This document shows positions 24,423 to 32,601 of a stretch of DNA of 38,985 nucleotides, one piece after another. The first letter of the stretch is position 1, and each line of letters begins with the position of its first letter. The translations under genes and the position numbers were made by a program. Source of the DNA: Candidatus Coproplasma excrementigallinarum (lineage in GTDB: Bacteria > Bacillota > Clostridia > Christensenellales > Borkfalkiaceae); NCBI GenBank assembly GCA_018714625.1, contig DVNE01000022.1, positions 1-38,985 on the forward strand, in the 5' to 3' direction. The notes beneath the pieces are model-generated. The model was not told where the DNA came from and did no database searches. It was given only the letters and a program-made list of their open reading frames with translations.

Positions 24423-24460
24423 AAAAACGAGTTTCGTAGAGATACACGAAACTCGTTTTT
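24423..24460. terminator. bidirectional terminator
   Basis: Perfect 15-bp arms AAAAACGAGTTTCGT (24423-24437) and ACGAAACTCGTTTTT (24446-24460), with T runs on both strands. Confidence 0.8.
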
Positions 24461-24485
24461 ATCTTTTTATAGTTACAAATTTAAC

Positions 24486-24535
24486 AAAAAAACTATCCGA
24501 ACCCACTGTTCTGTAATAGTGGTGTTCGGATAGTT
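24486..24535 (-). terminator. terminator of the tRNA-Ala gene
   Basis: Arms AACTATCCGAAC plus CCACT (24491-24507) pair with AGTGG and GTTCGGATAGTT (24518-24535) with one bulged base. On the minus strand seven Ts follow. It starts 7 nt past the tRNA 3' end. Confidence 0.85.
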
Positions 24536-24541
24536 CCCGTT

Positions 24542-24617
24542 TGGTGGAGATGATCAGACTCGAACTGACTACCTATACGTTGCGAACGTATCGCTCTACC
24601 GGGTGAGCTACATCCCC
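24542..24617 (-). tRNA. tRNA-Ala (anticodon CGC)
   Basis: 76 nt including an encoded CCA. Acceptor GGGGATG pairs with CATCTCC and contains the G3-U70 pair that marks alanine tRNAs. The D arm is GCTC/GAGC, the anticodon stem ATACG/CGTAT with loop TTCGCAA (anticodon CGC, codon GCG), and the T arm GTCAG/CTGAT with loop TTCGAGT. The D loop ACCCGGTA has C at position 15 and the variable loop ends in A48, so the usual purine-pyrimidine 15-48 pair is absent. It has its own promoter and terminator. Confidence 0.93.
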
Positions 24618-24693
24618 GTATTGCGTAAATCTGTACGACGCAAGCAGCTACATACGCAAGAAGCTTGCTACACACTTAAAATTTACGCATTTA

Positions 24694-24722
24694 ATTTTAA
24701 TAGAAAACACGGCGTTTGGCAA
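24694..24722 (-). promoter_or_regulatory. promoter of the tRNA-Ala gene
   Basis: Minus strand TTGCCA (24722-24717), 17 bp, TAAAAT (24699-24694); predicted pre-tRNA 5' leader of about 70 nt. Confidence 0.55.
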
Positions 24723-24814
24723 CTGTTTTACATAAATAATACAAAATTAAATCGATAAATAAACAATGCTATACCCCGTTAGTTGAGGCATATTGCCGCA
24801 CCATTTTAAAAGTT

Positions 24815-27535
24815 TCAGTCGTCGTACGAGGAATCCAGGACTATCTGTTCGCTCTTCGGATGCGTGCTGTTGTATGAATAGAGCGCATCGTGCACGGACC
24901 TTGCCTTGGGGCTTAATTTATTTACATAATCTTCGCCGTACAGCTCCTTCATTTTTGTGAAGCTGTCGTGCAGGGCCTGGGCGTTGGGCGCAATCTGCAC
25001 ATCGCCCGAGGTGCGCAGTTCGAGCGCCTTCTTATAATATTCCTCCGCTTTTGCAATCTGCCCCTTCTGCTCGTAATACCTGCCGTACTCAAAGACTATC
25101 TGCGCAAACCACTTCAGATATGTGTGCGGGCTGACATTGAACAGCCTCTCCCTTATGGCATACGCCTCCTCTATGTATGGAAGAGCCTTGTCCGCCCTGC
25201 CCATTCCGAGCAGAACGCCCGCAATCTTTGTGCAGGAATCTGAAAGCTCAGCCGCGTGCGCGTTGCTGTTTTTTTCGCAGATTATTTTGCGGTAGCCGTA
25301 GGCCTGGCGATAATACCCGAGCGCCTCCTCCTTCCTCCCGAGCGAGCGGCAGGCGTTGCCCACGCCCTGGCAGGAGTAGGCAAGCGCAGGCATATAACCT
25401 GCGGGGTCTTCGTCGGCGAGCTTTAAGCGGATTTCGCGCGATTTTGAAAACATCTCCAGCGCCTCCTGCTTTTTACCCATCTTTCTGTACATGGCCGCGC
25501 TGTTCTGATAGCACGAAGAGAGCTGATATTTTTCTTCGGGAGATTTGAGCGGCAGGGTGCGCATAAGCTCTTCCGCCCTGCCGTAGCAGGAGAGCGCCTC
25601 TGCGGGCATAAACCTGTCGAAATAGGTCTGTCCCTTAAGTATAAGTCCCTTTACCTCTTCGGGAATATATCTCTGCGTGGTTGCAGAAAGCTTTTTAAAA
25701 ATCTCCTCCGCCCTTGCAAGGTAGCGCTCCGCCTCCTCCGTGCGCTGTGCGCGGCGGTAGATATTGCCCAGGGCAAGGCAGGTTTCAGCTATCCCCGCAT
25801 TGTTAGCCTCGTTTTTTGCGTTCTCGGCATATAACTTTTCGCGCAGGGCGAGCGAGCTAAGCGAATACTCCTCCGTCTCTCGCTGCATATCCGACATCTT
25901 TGCGCAGACAGAGGCAAGCACGGTGAGGTTGTCTGCCCTTTCGGCCGTACCTCCTGCGGCGGGAAATATTGTGTACAGCGTCTGGAGAAGGCGCGCCTTT
26001 TCAAGTGCCTCCCTGTGCCTGTCGCGCTCGAGAAGAAAAAGCGCATATTCGTTATATATATTCAGCCCGATCTGCTGGGCGCTTGCGACGGGAAGCAGCT
26101 TTTCGTAAGTATGTTCAATTACCTGATATCTCTCTTTATACTGGTACATTGTGCGCAGAAACTCTATCTTGAGCCTGCCTTCCGAAATGGCCTCCATAGC
26201 CATGTTTTTTGCAAGTCTGGCCGCTCTGTCGTACCCGCGCAGCGTTTCGTCTATATCGAGAATGTCTACCGCCGCCTCCACATCGCCCGCCTCAAAATAG
26301 CGGTACGCCTTTTTCTGCTTTTCGGTGATTAGTCCGTGCACCTCGTCGTGGCTCATAGACACGGCCACGCTGAATATGCTCTCCTCCAGCTCCTCAATCT
26401 TTTTGCGCAGAGAAATGTATTGCGAAGCTACCTCGTAATACTCCTCGCACGCGGACTTGTCGGCACGGTTGTTTTCATAGTTGCGCCTCTTTAAATGATA
26501 GCGCTCAGACAGCTCTGAAAACTGCGCTTTAAGCGCGGCAAGCTTTTTGTTGTTTGCAAATTCAGACACATTGTCCACGGAGAAGAGTGCGTCCTGCCCG
26601 AAAAAGCACTTTCCGTCCTTAAAGCTGACCTCCTTTGAGCCTGCCTCCTGTATGGCGAGATTTAAAAGAATGCGCAGTTTTATGGTATCTATGCCGCTGA
26701 AAGTACCGTAAAAATGATTGAGCTCCCTGTCGAGATAGTTTTTGAAATCGGCGACCGACTGCTCCTCGCCGGAGCCGTCCGCAACTGTGTTGAAATAGAC
26801 ATATATCTTGGGATAGCCGGTGCTGTCGAAATACTTTTTGGCAAACTCAAGCTCGCCGCGCACCTCATTATCCACGCGCGTAAACACTATAAAAAAGCAC
26901 ATTCGGCTGCTTTTTATGACCTCGTCCGTGCCAACACCTTCGTGCAGCAGAGGGCGCACGGATATGCCGTAGGCATTGACGAACTCGTAGTTCATCTTCC
27001 AGATAAAATTTTCTATTCTTATGCGCTGGCGCTCGTCATCCTTTATAGAGGACGCAAAAAAGATATTGACGGGCGTGCGTTTTACAATATCGGCAAGCGC
27101 GGGCGCGCCAGTAAGCTTTTTTGCGAGCACGGCGCACACATCTTCCGCTCCGTCAAAGCTGTACACCTCAAAGCCGTCCTCCTCTGCAAGGGCGCGGAAA
27201 TCGGCGAGAAAATTGCCGCGGAAGAATACCAGAACCTGCGGACCGCCGCCACTCTTTTTGAGCGACTTTACAAAATTATATTCTTCAAGCGAGTATGCGC
27301 CGAGCTTTTTATCAAATAAAAACAGACAGATATTGCTGCTGCGTATGAGCTCGCAATAGTCGTCCTCCTTGCGCGTGGCGCTCATGGAGGGGTCGGCCGT
27401 CTCGCACCTGACGGGAACGACGTCAATCCGCTGTCCGTCGCGCAGGCGCCAAATAAAATTTTCTATATCGTCGCGCATATCGGCAAATTCCACTATCGAC
27501 GACGCTATAAATATATTTACAGTACTTCCGTTCAT
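24815..27535 (-). CDS. tandem TIR/DUF4062-like domains plus TPR protein
   Basis: 906 aa, no signal peptide or membrane segment. Two homologous alpha/beta domains lie at about 5-145 and 156-300. Each opens with NIF(I/F)ASSI and a helix ending ENFIW, then has a hydrophobic strand (NICLFLF / RMCFFIVF), a helix with an aligned Glu (Glu85 and Glu228), and a VLVFF / IYVYF strand. This is the layout of TIR- and DUF4062-like signalling domains. A coiled coil (about 335-410) leads to a run of TPRs (about 480-850; for example ALGNIYRRAQRTEEAERYLARAEEIF and QKGQIAKAEEYYKKALEL). No NTPase lies between them. Either of two adjacent ATGs (27538 or 27535) could be used; GGAGG spacing favours 27535. Function unknown; signalling or defence is an inference from the architecture. 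Confidence 0.72.
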   Translation of the reverse strand: MNGSTVNIFIASSIVEFADMRDDIENFIWRLRDGQRIDVVPVRCETADPSMSATRKEDDYCELIRSSNICLFLFDKKLGAYSLEEYNFVKSLKKSGGGPQVLVFFRGNFLADFRALAEEDGFEVYSFDGAEDVCAVLAKKLTGAPALADIVKRTPVNIFFASSIKDDERQRIRIENFIWKMNYEFVNAYGISVRPLLHEGVGTDEVIKSSRMCFFIVFTRVDNEVRGELEFAKKYFDSTGYPKIYVYFNTVADGSGEEQSVADFKNYLDRELNHFYGTFSGIDTIKLRILLNLAIQEAGSKEVSFKDGKCFFGQDALFSVDNVSEFANNKKLAALKAQFSELSERYHLKRRNYENNRADKSACEEYYEVASQYISLRKKIEELEESIFSVAVSMSHDEVHGLITEKQKKAYRYFEAGDVEAAVDILDIDETLRGYDRAARLAKNMAMEAISEGRLKIEFLRTMYQYKERYQVIEHTYEKLLPVASAQQIGLNIYNEYALFLLERDRHREALEKARLLQTLYTIFPAAGGTAERADNLTVLASVCAKMSDMQRETEEYSLSSLALREKLYAENAKNEANNAGIAETCLALGNIYRRAQRTEEAERYLARAEEIFKKLSATTQRYIPEEVKGLILKGQTYFDRFMPAEALSCYGRAEELMRTLPLKSPEEKYQLSSCYQNSAAMYRKMGKKQEALEMFSKSREIRLKLADEDPAGYMPALAYSCQGVGNACRSLGRKEEALGYYRQAYGYRKIICEKNSNAHAAELSDSCTKIAGVLLGMGRADKALPYIEEAYAIRERLFNVSPHTYLKWFAQIVFEYGRYYEQKGQIAKAEEYYKKALELRTSGDVQIAPNAQALHDSFTKMKELYGEDYVNKLSPKARSVHDALYSYNSTHPKSEQIVLDSSYDD

Positions 27536-27581
27536 CATTCTTCCTCCGCACACTTGATTTAAAATTTACAAGCTTATAAAA

Positions 27582-27590
27582 ATTATAGCA
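27582..27590 (-). promoter_or_regulatory. extended -10 promoter of the TPR gene
   Basis: Minus strand TGCTATAAT (27590-27582) with only a poor -35 box; leader about 40 nt with GGAGG. Confidence 0.45.
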
Positions 27591-27687
27591 GAATATGCCG
27601 AAAAAAGCCATACCCTCAGGCAAATTTTATCAAAATACTTATTGAAACCGCCAAAGTTTGAAATACAGAGTTAATCAATCTGCTATG

Positions 27688-27806
27688 CGCCTTTTACAGG
27701 TTAGTTCAGCCATATCCTGCGTTGTTTTACACATTCAGCAGAGCAGTCCGCCCTTCATATACAACGCCTTTTACAGGTTAATTCAGCCATATACTGCGTT
27801 GTTTTA
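27688..27806. repeat. 42-bp direct repeat, two copies 77 bp apart
   Basis: Copies at 27688-27729 and 27765-27806 differ at two positions. They share CGCCTTTTACAGGTTA and CTGCGTTGTTTTA. They lie in the 27539-27960 gap between two minus-strand genes; nothing else is seen there apart from a promoter and a terminator. Confidence 0.7.
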
Positions 27807-27859
27807 TGGATATGGCATGTCGGACGATTATAAATCAGCCTTGCGCTTAAAATTGCCAT

Positions 27860-27888
27860 AAAAAAATGCGCGGCGGAAAAACCGCGCA
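27860..27888 (-). terminator. terminator of the SDR/EFR1 operon
   Basis: Minus strand TGCGCGG/CCGCGCA (27888-27867) followed by seven Ts; about 70 nt past the EFR1 stop. Confidence 0.75.
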
Positions 27889-27960
27889 CGCACTTAATAT
27901 AATGCACCTGAAATTTATATATTACTTTAGAACTTTTATATCTGACATTTACAGCATTTT

Positions 27961-28971
27961 TCAGTCTGCGCCGTGCAGTGCTTCGTGTCTGGCGGCCTCT
28001 TTTTCTGCGGCATCAGCTGCGGCAACCTCCGTTACGGCATCCGCCGCGGAAACATCTGCGGATTGTGCGCCAGCCATTGCAGATAGCTGTGCGGACGAGC
28101 CATTCCCGTTAAATTCTTCGGTAAGCGGATATTTTTCCGCCTCGTGGAAGTACCTTATATATGAACGCCTGCAATAACGGCACACCTCGTCATCGGTTGC
28201 AGGTTTACCGCTGAAGTTATAGCTGCCGTTTACGCGCCAGCCGTTGAGAACACCTATCTTTATAGCCTTTACGGGGCAACCGAAGGAACAGCCAACACAG
28301 CCTACGCAATGATTGCCGAATACCGGCCTGCCGCCCGCCATAGTAATATTTTTCTGAGGGCAGGTGCGCGCGCACTTGCCGCAGCCTATGCAGGCATCAG
28401 TGGCTTTGAACGACCTGCCGATAATGGGCATTGCAGGGTGTTCGATACGGAATATGCCCGAAACAAGCCGCTTGAAAGGGCCTTTTTTGAGGGGCGTTAT
28501 CACACCCGAAAGCATGCTTGCCGCGTCGTGCGGAATGCGCCTTTCGGCCGCCTGCCACATCCTTGCCGCCATGCCGTCAGAATGTCGGAAAATCATATTA
28601 TACGGCATAACATAGTGATACTCGCCGCCCACCTTATACCCCTTCTTTTTAAGAAGGTCATACACGTGAGCACACGAGCCGTCGTTCAGGCTCAAAGGTT
28701 CGCCCGAGGTCTTTACAAGGTAAACAAGACAATCGCTTCTGCTTTCGGGCAGCCTTTTTATGAAGTCGAAGACGGGCTGAGGCGCATTGAAAGCGTGCAC
28801 GGGGTAGCCGATTACCATTCTTTCAAACTTATTCGGGTCGCGCACCTCGCAGTCCTTTCCTATATTTACATACTTGCACTCAACGCCCGCCCTGCGCCAT
28901 TCCTCCATCACGGCATGGCAGACCTTGTGCGTATTTCCCGTCCCTGAAAAGACGTTGAAAACCGCCCTCAT
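27961..28971 (-). CDS. EFR1-type flavodoxin/ferredoxin fusion
   Basis: 336 aa cytoplasmic redox protein. The flavodoxin-like N-terminal domain begins VFNVFSGTGNTHKV (FMN phosphate loop, about residues 3-16). Two 4Fe-4S clusters follow: CIGCGKCARTCP and CVGCVGCSFGCP, each CxxCxxCxxxCP. A further Cys pair (CRYC) lies after them. The last 60 residues are an Ala-rich low-complexity tail of unknown role. The start at 28971 follows GGAGG and overlaps the stop of the upstream SDR gene by 4 nt (ATGA). Relatives are common in gut Clostridia and are thought to shuttle electrons; the partner is unknown, though coupling to the SDR protein hints they act together. Confidence 0.9.
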   Translation of the reverse strand: MRAVFNVFSGTGNTHKVCHAVMEEWRRAGVECKYVNIGKDCEVRDPNKFERMVIGYPVHAFNAPQPVFDFIKRLPESRSDCLVYLVKTSGEPLSLNDGSCAHVYDLLKKKGYKVGGEYHYVMPYNMIFRHSDGMAARMWQAAERRIPHDAASMLSGVITPLKKGPFKRLVSGIFRIEHPAMPIIGRSFKATDACIGCGKCARTCPQKNITMAGGRPVFGNHCVGCVGCSFGCPVKAIKIGVLNGWRVNGSYNFSGKPATDDEVCRYCRRSYIRYFHEAEKYPLTEEFNGNGSSAQLSAMAGAQSADVSAADAVTEVAAADAAEKEAARHEALHGAD

Positions 28972-30509
28972 TGTTCCTCCTCTTGCTCCTCTTTTATGCA
29001 CGCATCGCCGTCTTTATCGAAGTAGTACGAAAAATTTTCTTCAGGGGAATGGCTATCGTACCACACCTGCGCATAGAACGGCATTTTTTTGGCGAGTTTA
29101 TCGTAGTTCCAAGGCTCGGGCTGGCAGACGGGGCACCAATGCCCGCCCTTGAGCACGGTGAACGGCGAGGCAGAAAATGTATGCCCCTCGCAGCACTGCC
29201 ACAAAAGTTTTGCACGATGGTCGGAAACCATCTCCTTGGAAAGGCACTTGCCGCCGCGGTATTCAGCCGCCTGTTGCATATCCTCAAGCGTCCACTCGGC
29301 CTCATCCTTGTCCTCGTCGTAGCCGTGGAAAAGGAGCTTATCTTTGCAGGCAGAGACAGGGTCTTCCTCTTCAGAGCCGTACGCCTCTGCGTTTTCAAGT
29401 TCAAAATCCTTCCACTCCTTTGCAACCGAGGCGGCCGCACCCGTGCCGCCGAACGCCGCCGTAACCTTGCCCACGTCGCCGTCCTTGAGCCAGCGCATCG
29501 GCGAGTTGGCGTCGTTTAAAAGCCTTTTAAACACAAAGAGCCGTATAAAGCCAGAAGGCACTATGTGCGCAAGCCTGAACGCCGCATATTTTTTGCCCAT
29601 ACGCTGCCAGAAGTCGGCAACGCTTTCCGTCTGGTATCCGAACATCTCTTCGAGGACACTGTCTGCATACCAAAGGCCGTGGAAATTGCGCGTTGCGCAC
29701 CAGTTTGGTCTTATGTACGCCTTGGGCGAGCCGCCCATTATAGAAAAGCCGTCCGCAAAGGTATCATACCCCGTGCGGCGGTTGTGCGCGCCGCCCGAAA
29801 TATCGTATATACCGTTCCAGAATTTACCGTTTTCGCCGAGGTTCTCCTTCATTAAGATGTGCTTTATGAGCAGGCCGCTGTCGCGCGCGGTGACCCACTC
29901 GAGCGGGCCGTTTAAAGTAGTATGGAACAGAAGGCCGTCGCTTATGTTTGAAAAAATTATGCCGTCGTACAGCATTGCCGTCTGACGAAGAACGGCCACG
30001 TTTTCAACGGGGCTTTCAAGCACATATCTTTCGCCGAGCAGTTTGTGCATGGCGTAATTATCGTATGCCGAGGGCATGAGCGGGTCGCCAACTCTGCCCC
30101 AGGGATGCGCGAGCGTACGGTTGCCGTACAGTGCAACGGTGGATGTGTGTATGAGCTTTGCCTGCTTTGGCATTGCAGCGACGGCGTCGGCAAGGCGCAT
30201 TGCGCCGAGCTGATTGCAAAGGTAGCTTGCGCGGGGGTCTTTATCCGACTTGGGCGGAATTACGGCCGCCATATTTATAACCACGTCGCAGCCTTCCACC
30301 AGCTCATCGCAGGATGAGGCGTCATACAGCCAGCCGCGCACTATCTGAACACGGTCACCGTATTTACTTTTAAGTTGTTTTACCAATTTATTGTTCTTTT
30401 TTTTGGGCGTTATAAGAACGCGGACGAAGCAGATAAAATCAAGCTCAAGCGCCTGAATAAGGGCCTCCCTGCCCATATTTCCGCTGACGCCCGTCATTGC
30501 AACTTTCAT
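28968..30509 (-). CDS. NAD-dependent epimerase/dehydratase with zinc-ribbon tail
   Basis: 513 aa. The first 320 residues are an extended SDR with nucleotide-binding TGVSGNMG near the N-terminus, IHTSTVALYG, and the catalytic YAMHK (Tyr-x3-Lys). The C-terminal part carries a motif of the form GGKCLS, then LLWQCCEGHTF, then GGHWCPVC. This is the treble-clef/zinc-ribbon pattern GGxCLS...W.C..GH.......CP.C seen in many nuclease-associated proteins. Fusion of the two is unusual. The ATG at 30509 is preferred because GGAG sits seven bases upstream; a Met four codons earlier has no site. First gene of the operon with EFR1. Confidence 0.82.
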   Translation of the reverse strand: MKVAMTGVSGNMGREALIQALELDFICFVRVLITPKKKNNKLVKQLKSKYGDRVQIVRGWLYDASSCDELVEGCDVVINMAAVIPPKSDKDPRASYLCNQLGAMRLADAVAAMPKQAKLIHTSTVALYGNRTLAHPWGRVGDPLMPSAYDNYAMHKLLGERYVLESPVENVAVLRQTAMLYDGIIFSNISDGLLFHTTLNGPLEWVTARDSGLLIKHILMKENLGENGKFWNGIYDISGGAHNRRTGYDTFADGFSIMGGSPKAYIRPNWCATRNFHGLWYADSVLEEMFGYQTESVADFWQRMGKKYAAFRLAHIVPSGFIRLFVFKRLLNDANSPMRWLKDGDVGKVTAAFGGTGAAASVAKEWKDFELENAEAYGSEEEDPVSACKDKLLFHGYDEDKDEAEWTLEDMQQAAEYRGGKCLSKEMVSDHRAKLLWQCCEGHTFSASPFTVLKGGHWCPVCQPEPWNYDKLAKKMPFYAQVWYDSHSPEENFSYYFDKDGDACIKEEQEEEQ

Positions 30510-30574
30510 GTTATTCTCCATGTTTTTCTTATGAATGAAGAGTACAGCCTTTAAAAAGGCTGTTATTTTAAAAT

Positions 30575-30603
30575 ATTATAACATCTTTCCCGAAAAATTA
30601 CAA
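30575..30603 (-). promoter_or_regulatory. extended -10 promoter of the SDR/EFR1 operon
   Basis: Minus strand TTGTAA (30603-30598), 17 bp, TATAAT (30580-30575) with TG extension. A 9-bp hairpin ACAGCCTTT/AAAGGCTGT (30544-30563) lies at the very 5' end of the predicted mRNA. Confidence 0.65.
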
Positions 30604-30620
30604 ACAAAGAAACCACACAA

Positions 30621-30693
30621 TTTATGCCTCCAGAGCGCCGATTGATGCACGCGGCATTTTATACCTCCAGAGTGCCGATTGTTCCAAGCGGCA
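30621..30693. repeat. 36-bp tandem repeat, two copies
   Basis: Copies at 30621-30656 and 30658-30693 (period 37) share CCTCCAGAG, GCCGATTG and GCGGCA. They lie in the 30522-31092 gap. The rest of that gap has a promoter, a terminator and no convincing gene. Confidence 0.65.
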
Positions 30694-30860
30694 TTTTAAG
30701 GCGCGGGCAAAAAAGAATTCCCGTCCGTATGCAAACAATTCCGTCTTTTATATACTGAAGCGCAAACGAAAACTCTTGCCTCTGTCTCCTTCAGAGATAC
30801 AGAGCACTGCTCTTATAACACGCAAAAAATTTTTTTGCAAGCTTAAGGTTTTTGCGTACA

Positions 30861-30898
30861 AAAAGGGGCGGCAGCGCGCTTTTTGCGTGCTGCCGCCC
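30861..30898 (-). terminator. terminator of the GH43 gene
   Basis: Minus strand GGGCGGCAGCACGC/GCGCGCTGCCGCCC (30898-30866, one G-U pair) followed by CTTTTTG. Confidence 0.75.
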
Positions 30899-31092
30899 AA
30901 GGAAAGGAGAAAAAAGAATTGAAATATTCTGCTACGCAGAACAGGTTAAGCTTTATTTTTATGAAAGGTTATATTTGCAACAATTAAATTTGTAAAGTTA
31001 TATTTGTATTAAAATTGCAATGTTTTGTTTGCTTAAATACTTAAAATACTGAAATTTTTGGAGTTTACAAATCAGCAGACAGACTGTACTTT

Positions 31093-32514
31093 TTAAAACT
31101 TAATAGCGTAAAAATTGAACTTTCCGCTGCCTTTAAAGGTAAAATACAGGGGTCTGATGCCGTCAGCTATATTCATTTCAGCGGAATACTCTTTACGGGC
31201 AGTGCAAGGTTTTATTGCTATTTTTGCAACGACATTGCCATCGAGGCCGTCCTTTACCACGAGCGTACCCGAAGCATTGCCGCAAACCGTTACGGCAATT
31301 TTTTTGTTGCCTGCAAAATCGAAATACTTAAATCCTGCAGTTGCGCCGTTGCAGAAGTTGGCTATATACTGGTCGGGATTGTCCTCCCTGTCCTCACCGC
31401 TCTGCGTAAAATAGGGATGGCAGCCTGCGGGCGCTTTGAAGGTATAGAACCTTACGCCCTTTTTGGAAAAGAGGTTGCAGGCAATGTACGCGCCGTACTC
31501 CCCTTCAGCTTTGAGAGGTCCGCCGTTGAGCCCGCACGAGGTAACTTCAGCCTGGCTGAAAGTGCCGTCCGCATTCATTTTTATCTCCTCGGCGCACGCC
31601 TGGCGGGAATAGCAGTGCCTGTTGGTCTGACGGTGATAGAACACATAGTACTTGCCGTTTATGTATTCCACGCTGCCGTGGGTGTTGCCGAGGTAGTTGA
31701 GCGGCTTTTGCGAGAGCCCTATATCGCCTATGCTTACAAGCGTGCCAATATACTTAAACTCGCCGAGAGGGGAATCGCCCATGGCGTAGCACAGCTCGTG
31801 GCCGTTGACGGAGGAGTAAATGAAGTAGTATTTGCCGCCGAATTTGCGCATTGAGCTGGCCTCGAAAAATTCGTGCCCCTCGTAACCCGTGCCCTTTGAG
31901 CAGTGGCTGGACTTGGCTATGCGCGCAAGCGGAAGCTTTACGGTGAGCATATCGTCCTCAAGCTCGGCACCCATGGCGCCGTTCTTGTTTACCGGCCTGA
32001 AGCGGGTGAATATGTTGGGAAAGCGCGGCGCAAAGCCGGTATATATGTAAATTTTGCCGTCGTCGTCGCGGAAGACGCCCGGGTCGAACTGCCAGATGTC
32101 CTTTTCACCCTTTCTTCCGAGCACCGTACCGTCGGGGTACTTTACCCTGCCGAGGTATGAGTAATGGCCTGCGGGCGTATCGCACACAGCCACACCTATC
32201 GTGCCGTGGTTGCCCATGAAGTAATAGAGATAGTACCTTCCGTCCTTGCCCTGAACGACGTCGGGCGCGTACATCTCTTTGAACGGTCCGTTTATCTTTT
32301 CAGGGTCGTCTGAATGTTTCCAGATTACCCCCTCATACCGCCAGTCCTTAAGGTTGGTGACGGGCGCAGACCAGCAGACATAGTCGTTCATACAGAACGT
32401 CTTGCCGTTGAACTTATCGTGCGAACCGTAAAGATACACTCTGTCGCCAAACACATGCGGTTCGCCGTCGGGAACATACTCCCAGCTTGGAAGATACGGA
32501 TTGTAAACCTGCAT
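31093..32514 (-). CDS. GH43 family glycosidase (xylosidase/arabinofuranosidase)
   Basis: 473 aa, no signal peptide, so it should act on imported oligosaccharides. The five-blade GH43 catalytic domain spans about residues 3-300: catalytic base Asp16 in YVPDGEPHVFG, the pKa-tuning Asp in EMYAPDVV, and general acid Glu in GHEFFEASSMRKFGGKYYFIYS. The C-terminal 120 residues look like a CBM6-type beta-sandwich (FCNGATAGFKYFDF, GTLVVKDGLDG). The start is fixed by GAGGAG before 32514. It follows the PocR-AraC gene on the same strand, and the xylose genes diverge from that regulator, so xylo-oligosaccharide cleavage is the likely job; arabinose or galactose activity is not excluded. Confidence 0.9.
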   Translation of the reverse strand: MQVYNPYLPSWEYVPDGEPHVFGDRVYLYGSHDKFNGKTFCMNDYVCWSAPVTNLKDWRYEGVIWKHSDDPEKINGPFKEMYAPDVVQGKDGRYYLYYFMGNHGTIGVAVCDTPAGHYSYLGRVKYPDGTVLGRKGEKDIWQFDPGVFRDDDGKIYIYTGFAPRFPNIFTRFRPVNKNGAMGAELEDDMLTVKLPLARIAKSSHCSKGTGYEGHEFFEASSMRKFGGKYYFIYSSVNGHELCYAMGDSPLGEFKYIGTLVSIGDIGLSQKPLNYLGNTHGSVEYINGKYYVFYHRQTNRHCYSRQACAEEIKMNADGTFSQAEVTSCGLNGGPLKAEGEYGAYIACNLFSKKGVRFYTFKAPAGCHPYFTQSGEDREDNPDQYIANFCNGATAGFKYFDFAGNKKIAVTVCGNASGTLVVKDGLDGNVVAKIAIKPCTARKEYSAEMNIADGIRPLYFTFKGSGKFNFYAIKF

Positions 32515-32601
32515 AATTTTACTCCTCATTCTTATCAATATAAAAATAGATTTTTTACTTTTCAGTTCAATTCAAGCTTACGCGCCTTTTTATCGCCGTC
32601 T

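Noticed and set aside
27688-27806. CRISPR array
   Set aside because: Only two repeat copies of 42 bp with a single spacer, no third copy, and no cas genes in the window.
30920-30990. TTG-started 22-codon frame behind AAAGGAG after the GH43 terminator
   Set aside because: Very short, no promoter seen, and the purine-rich stretch is expected by chance in this AT-rich gap.
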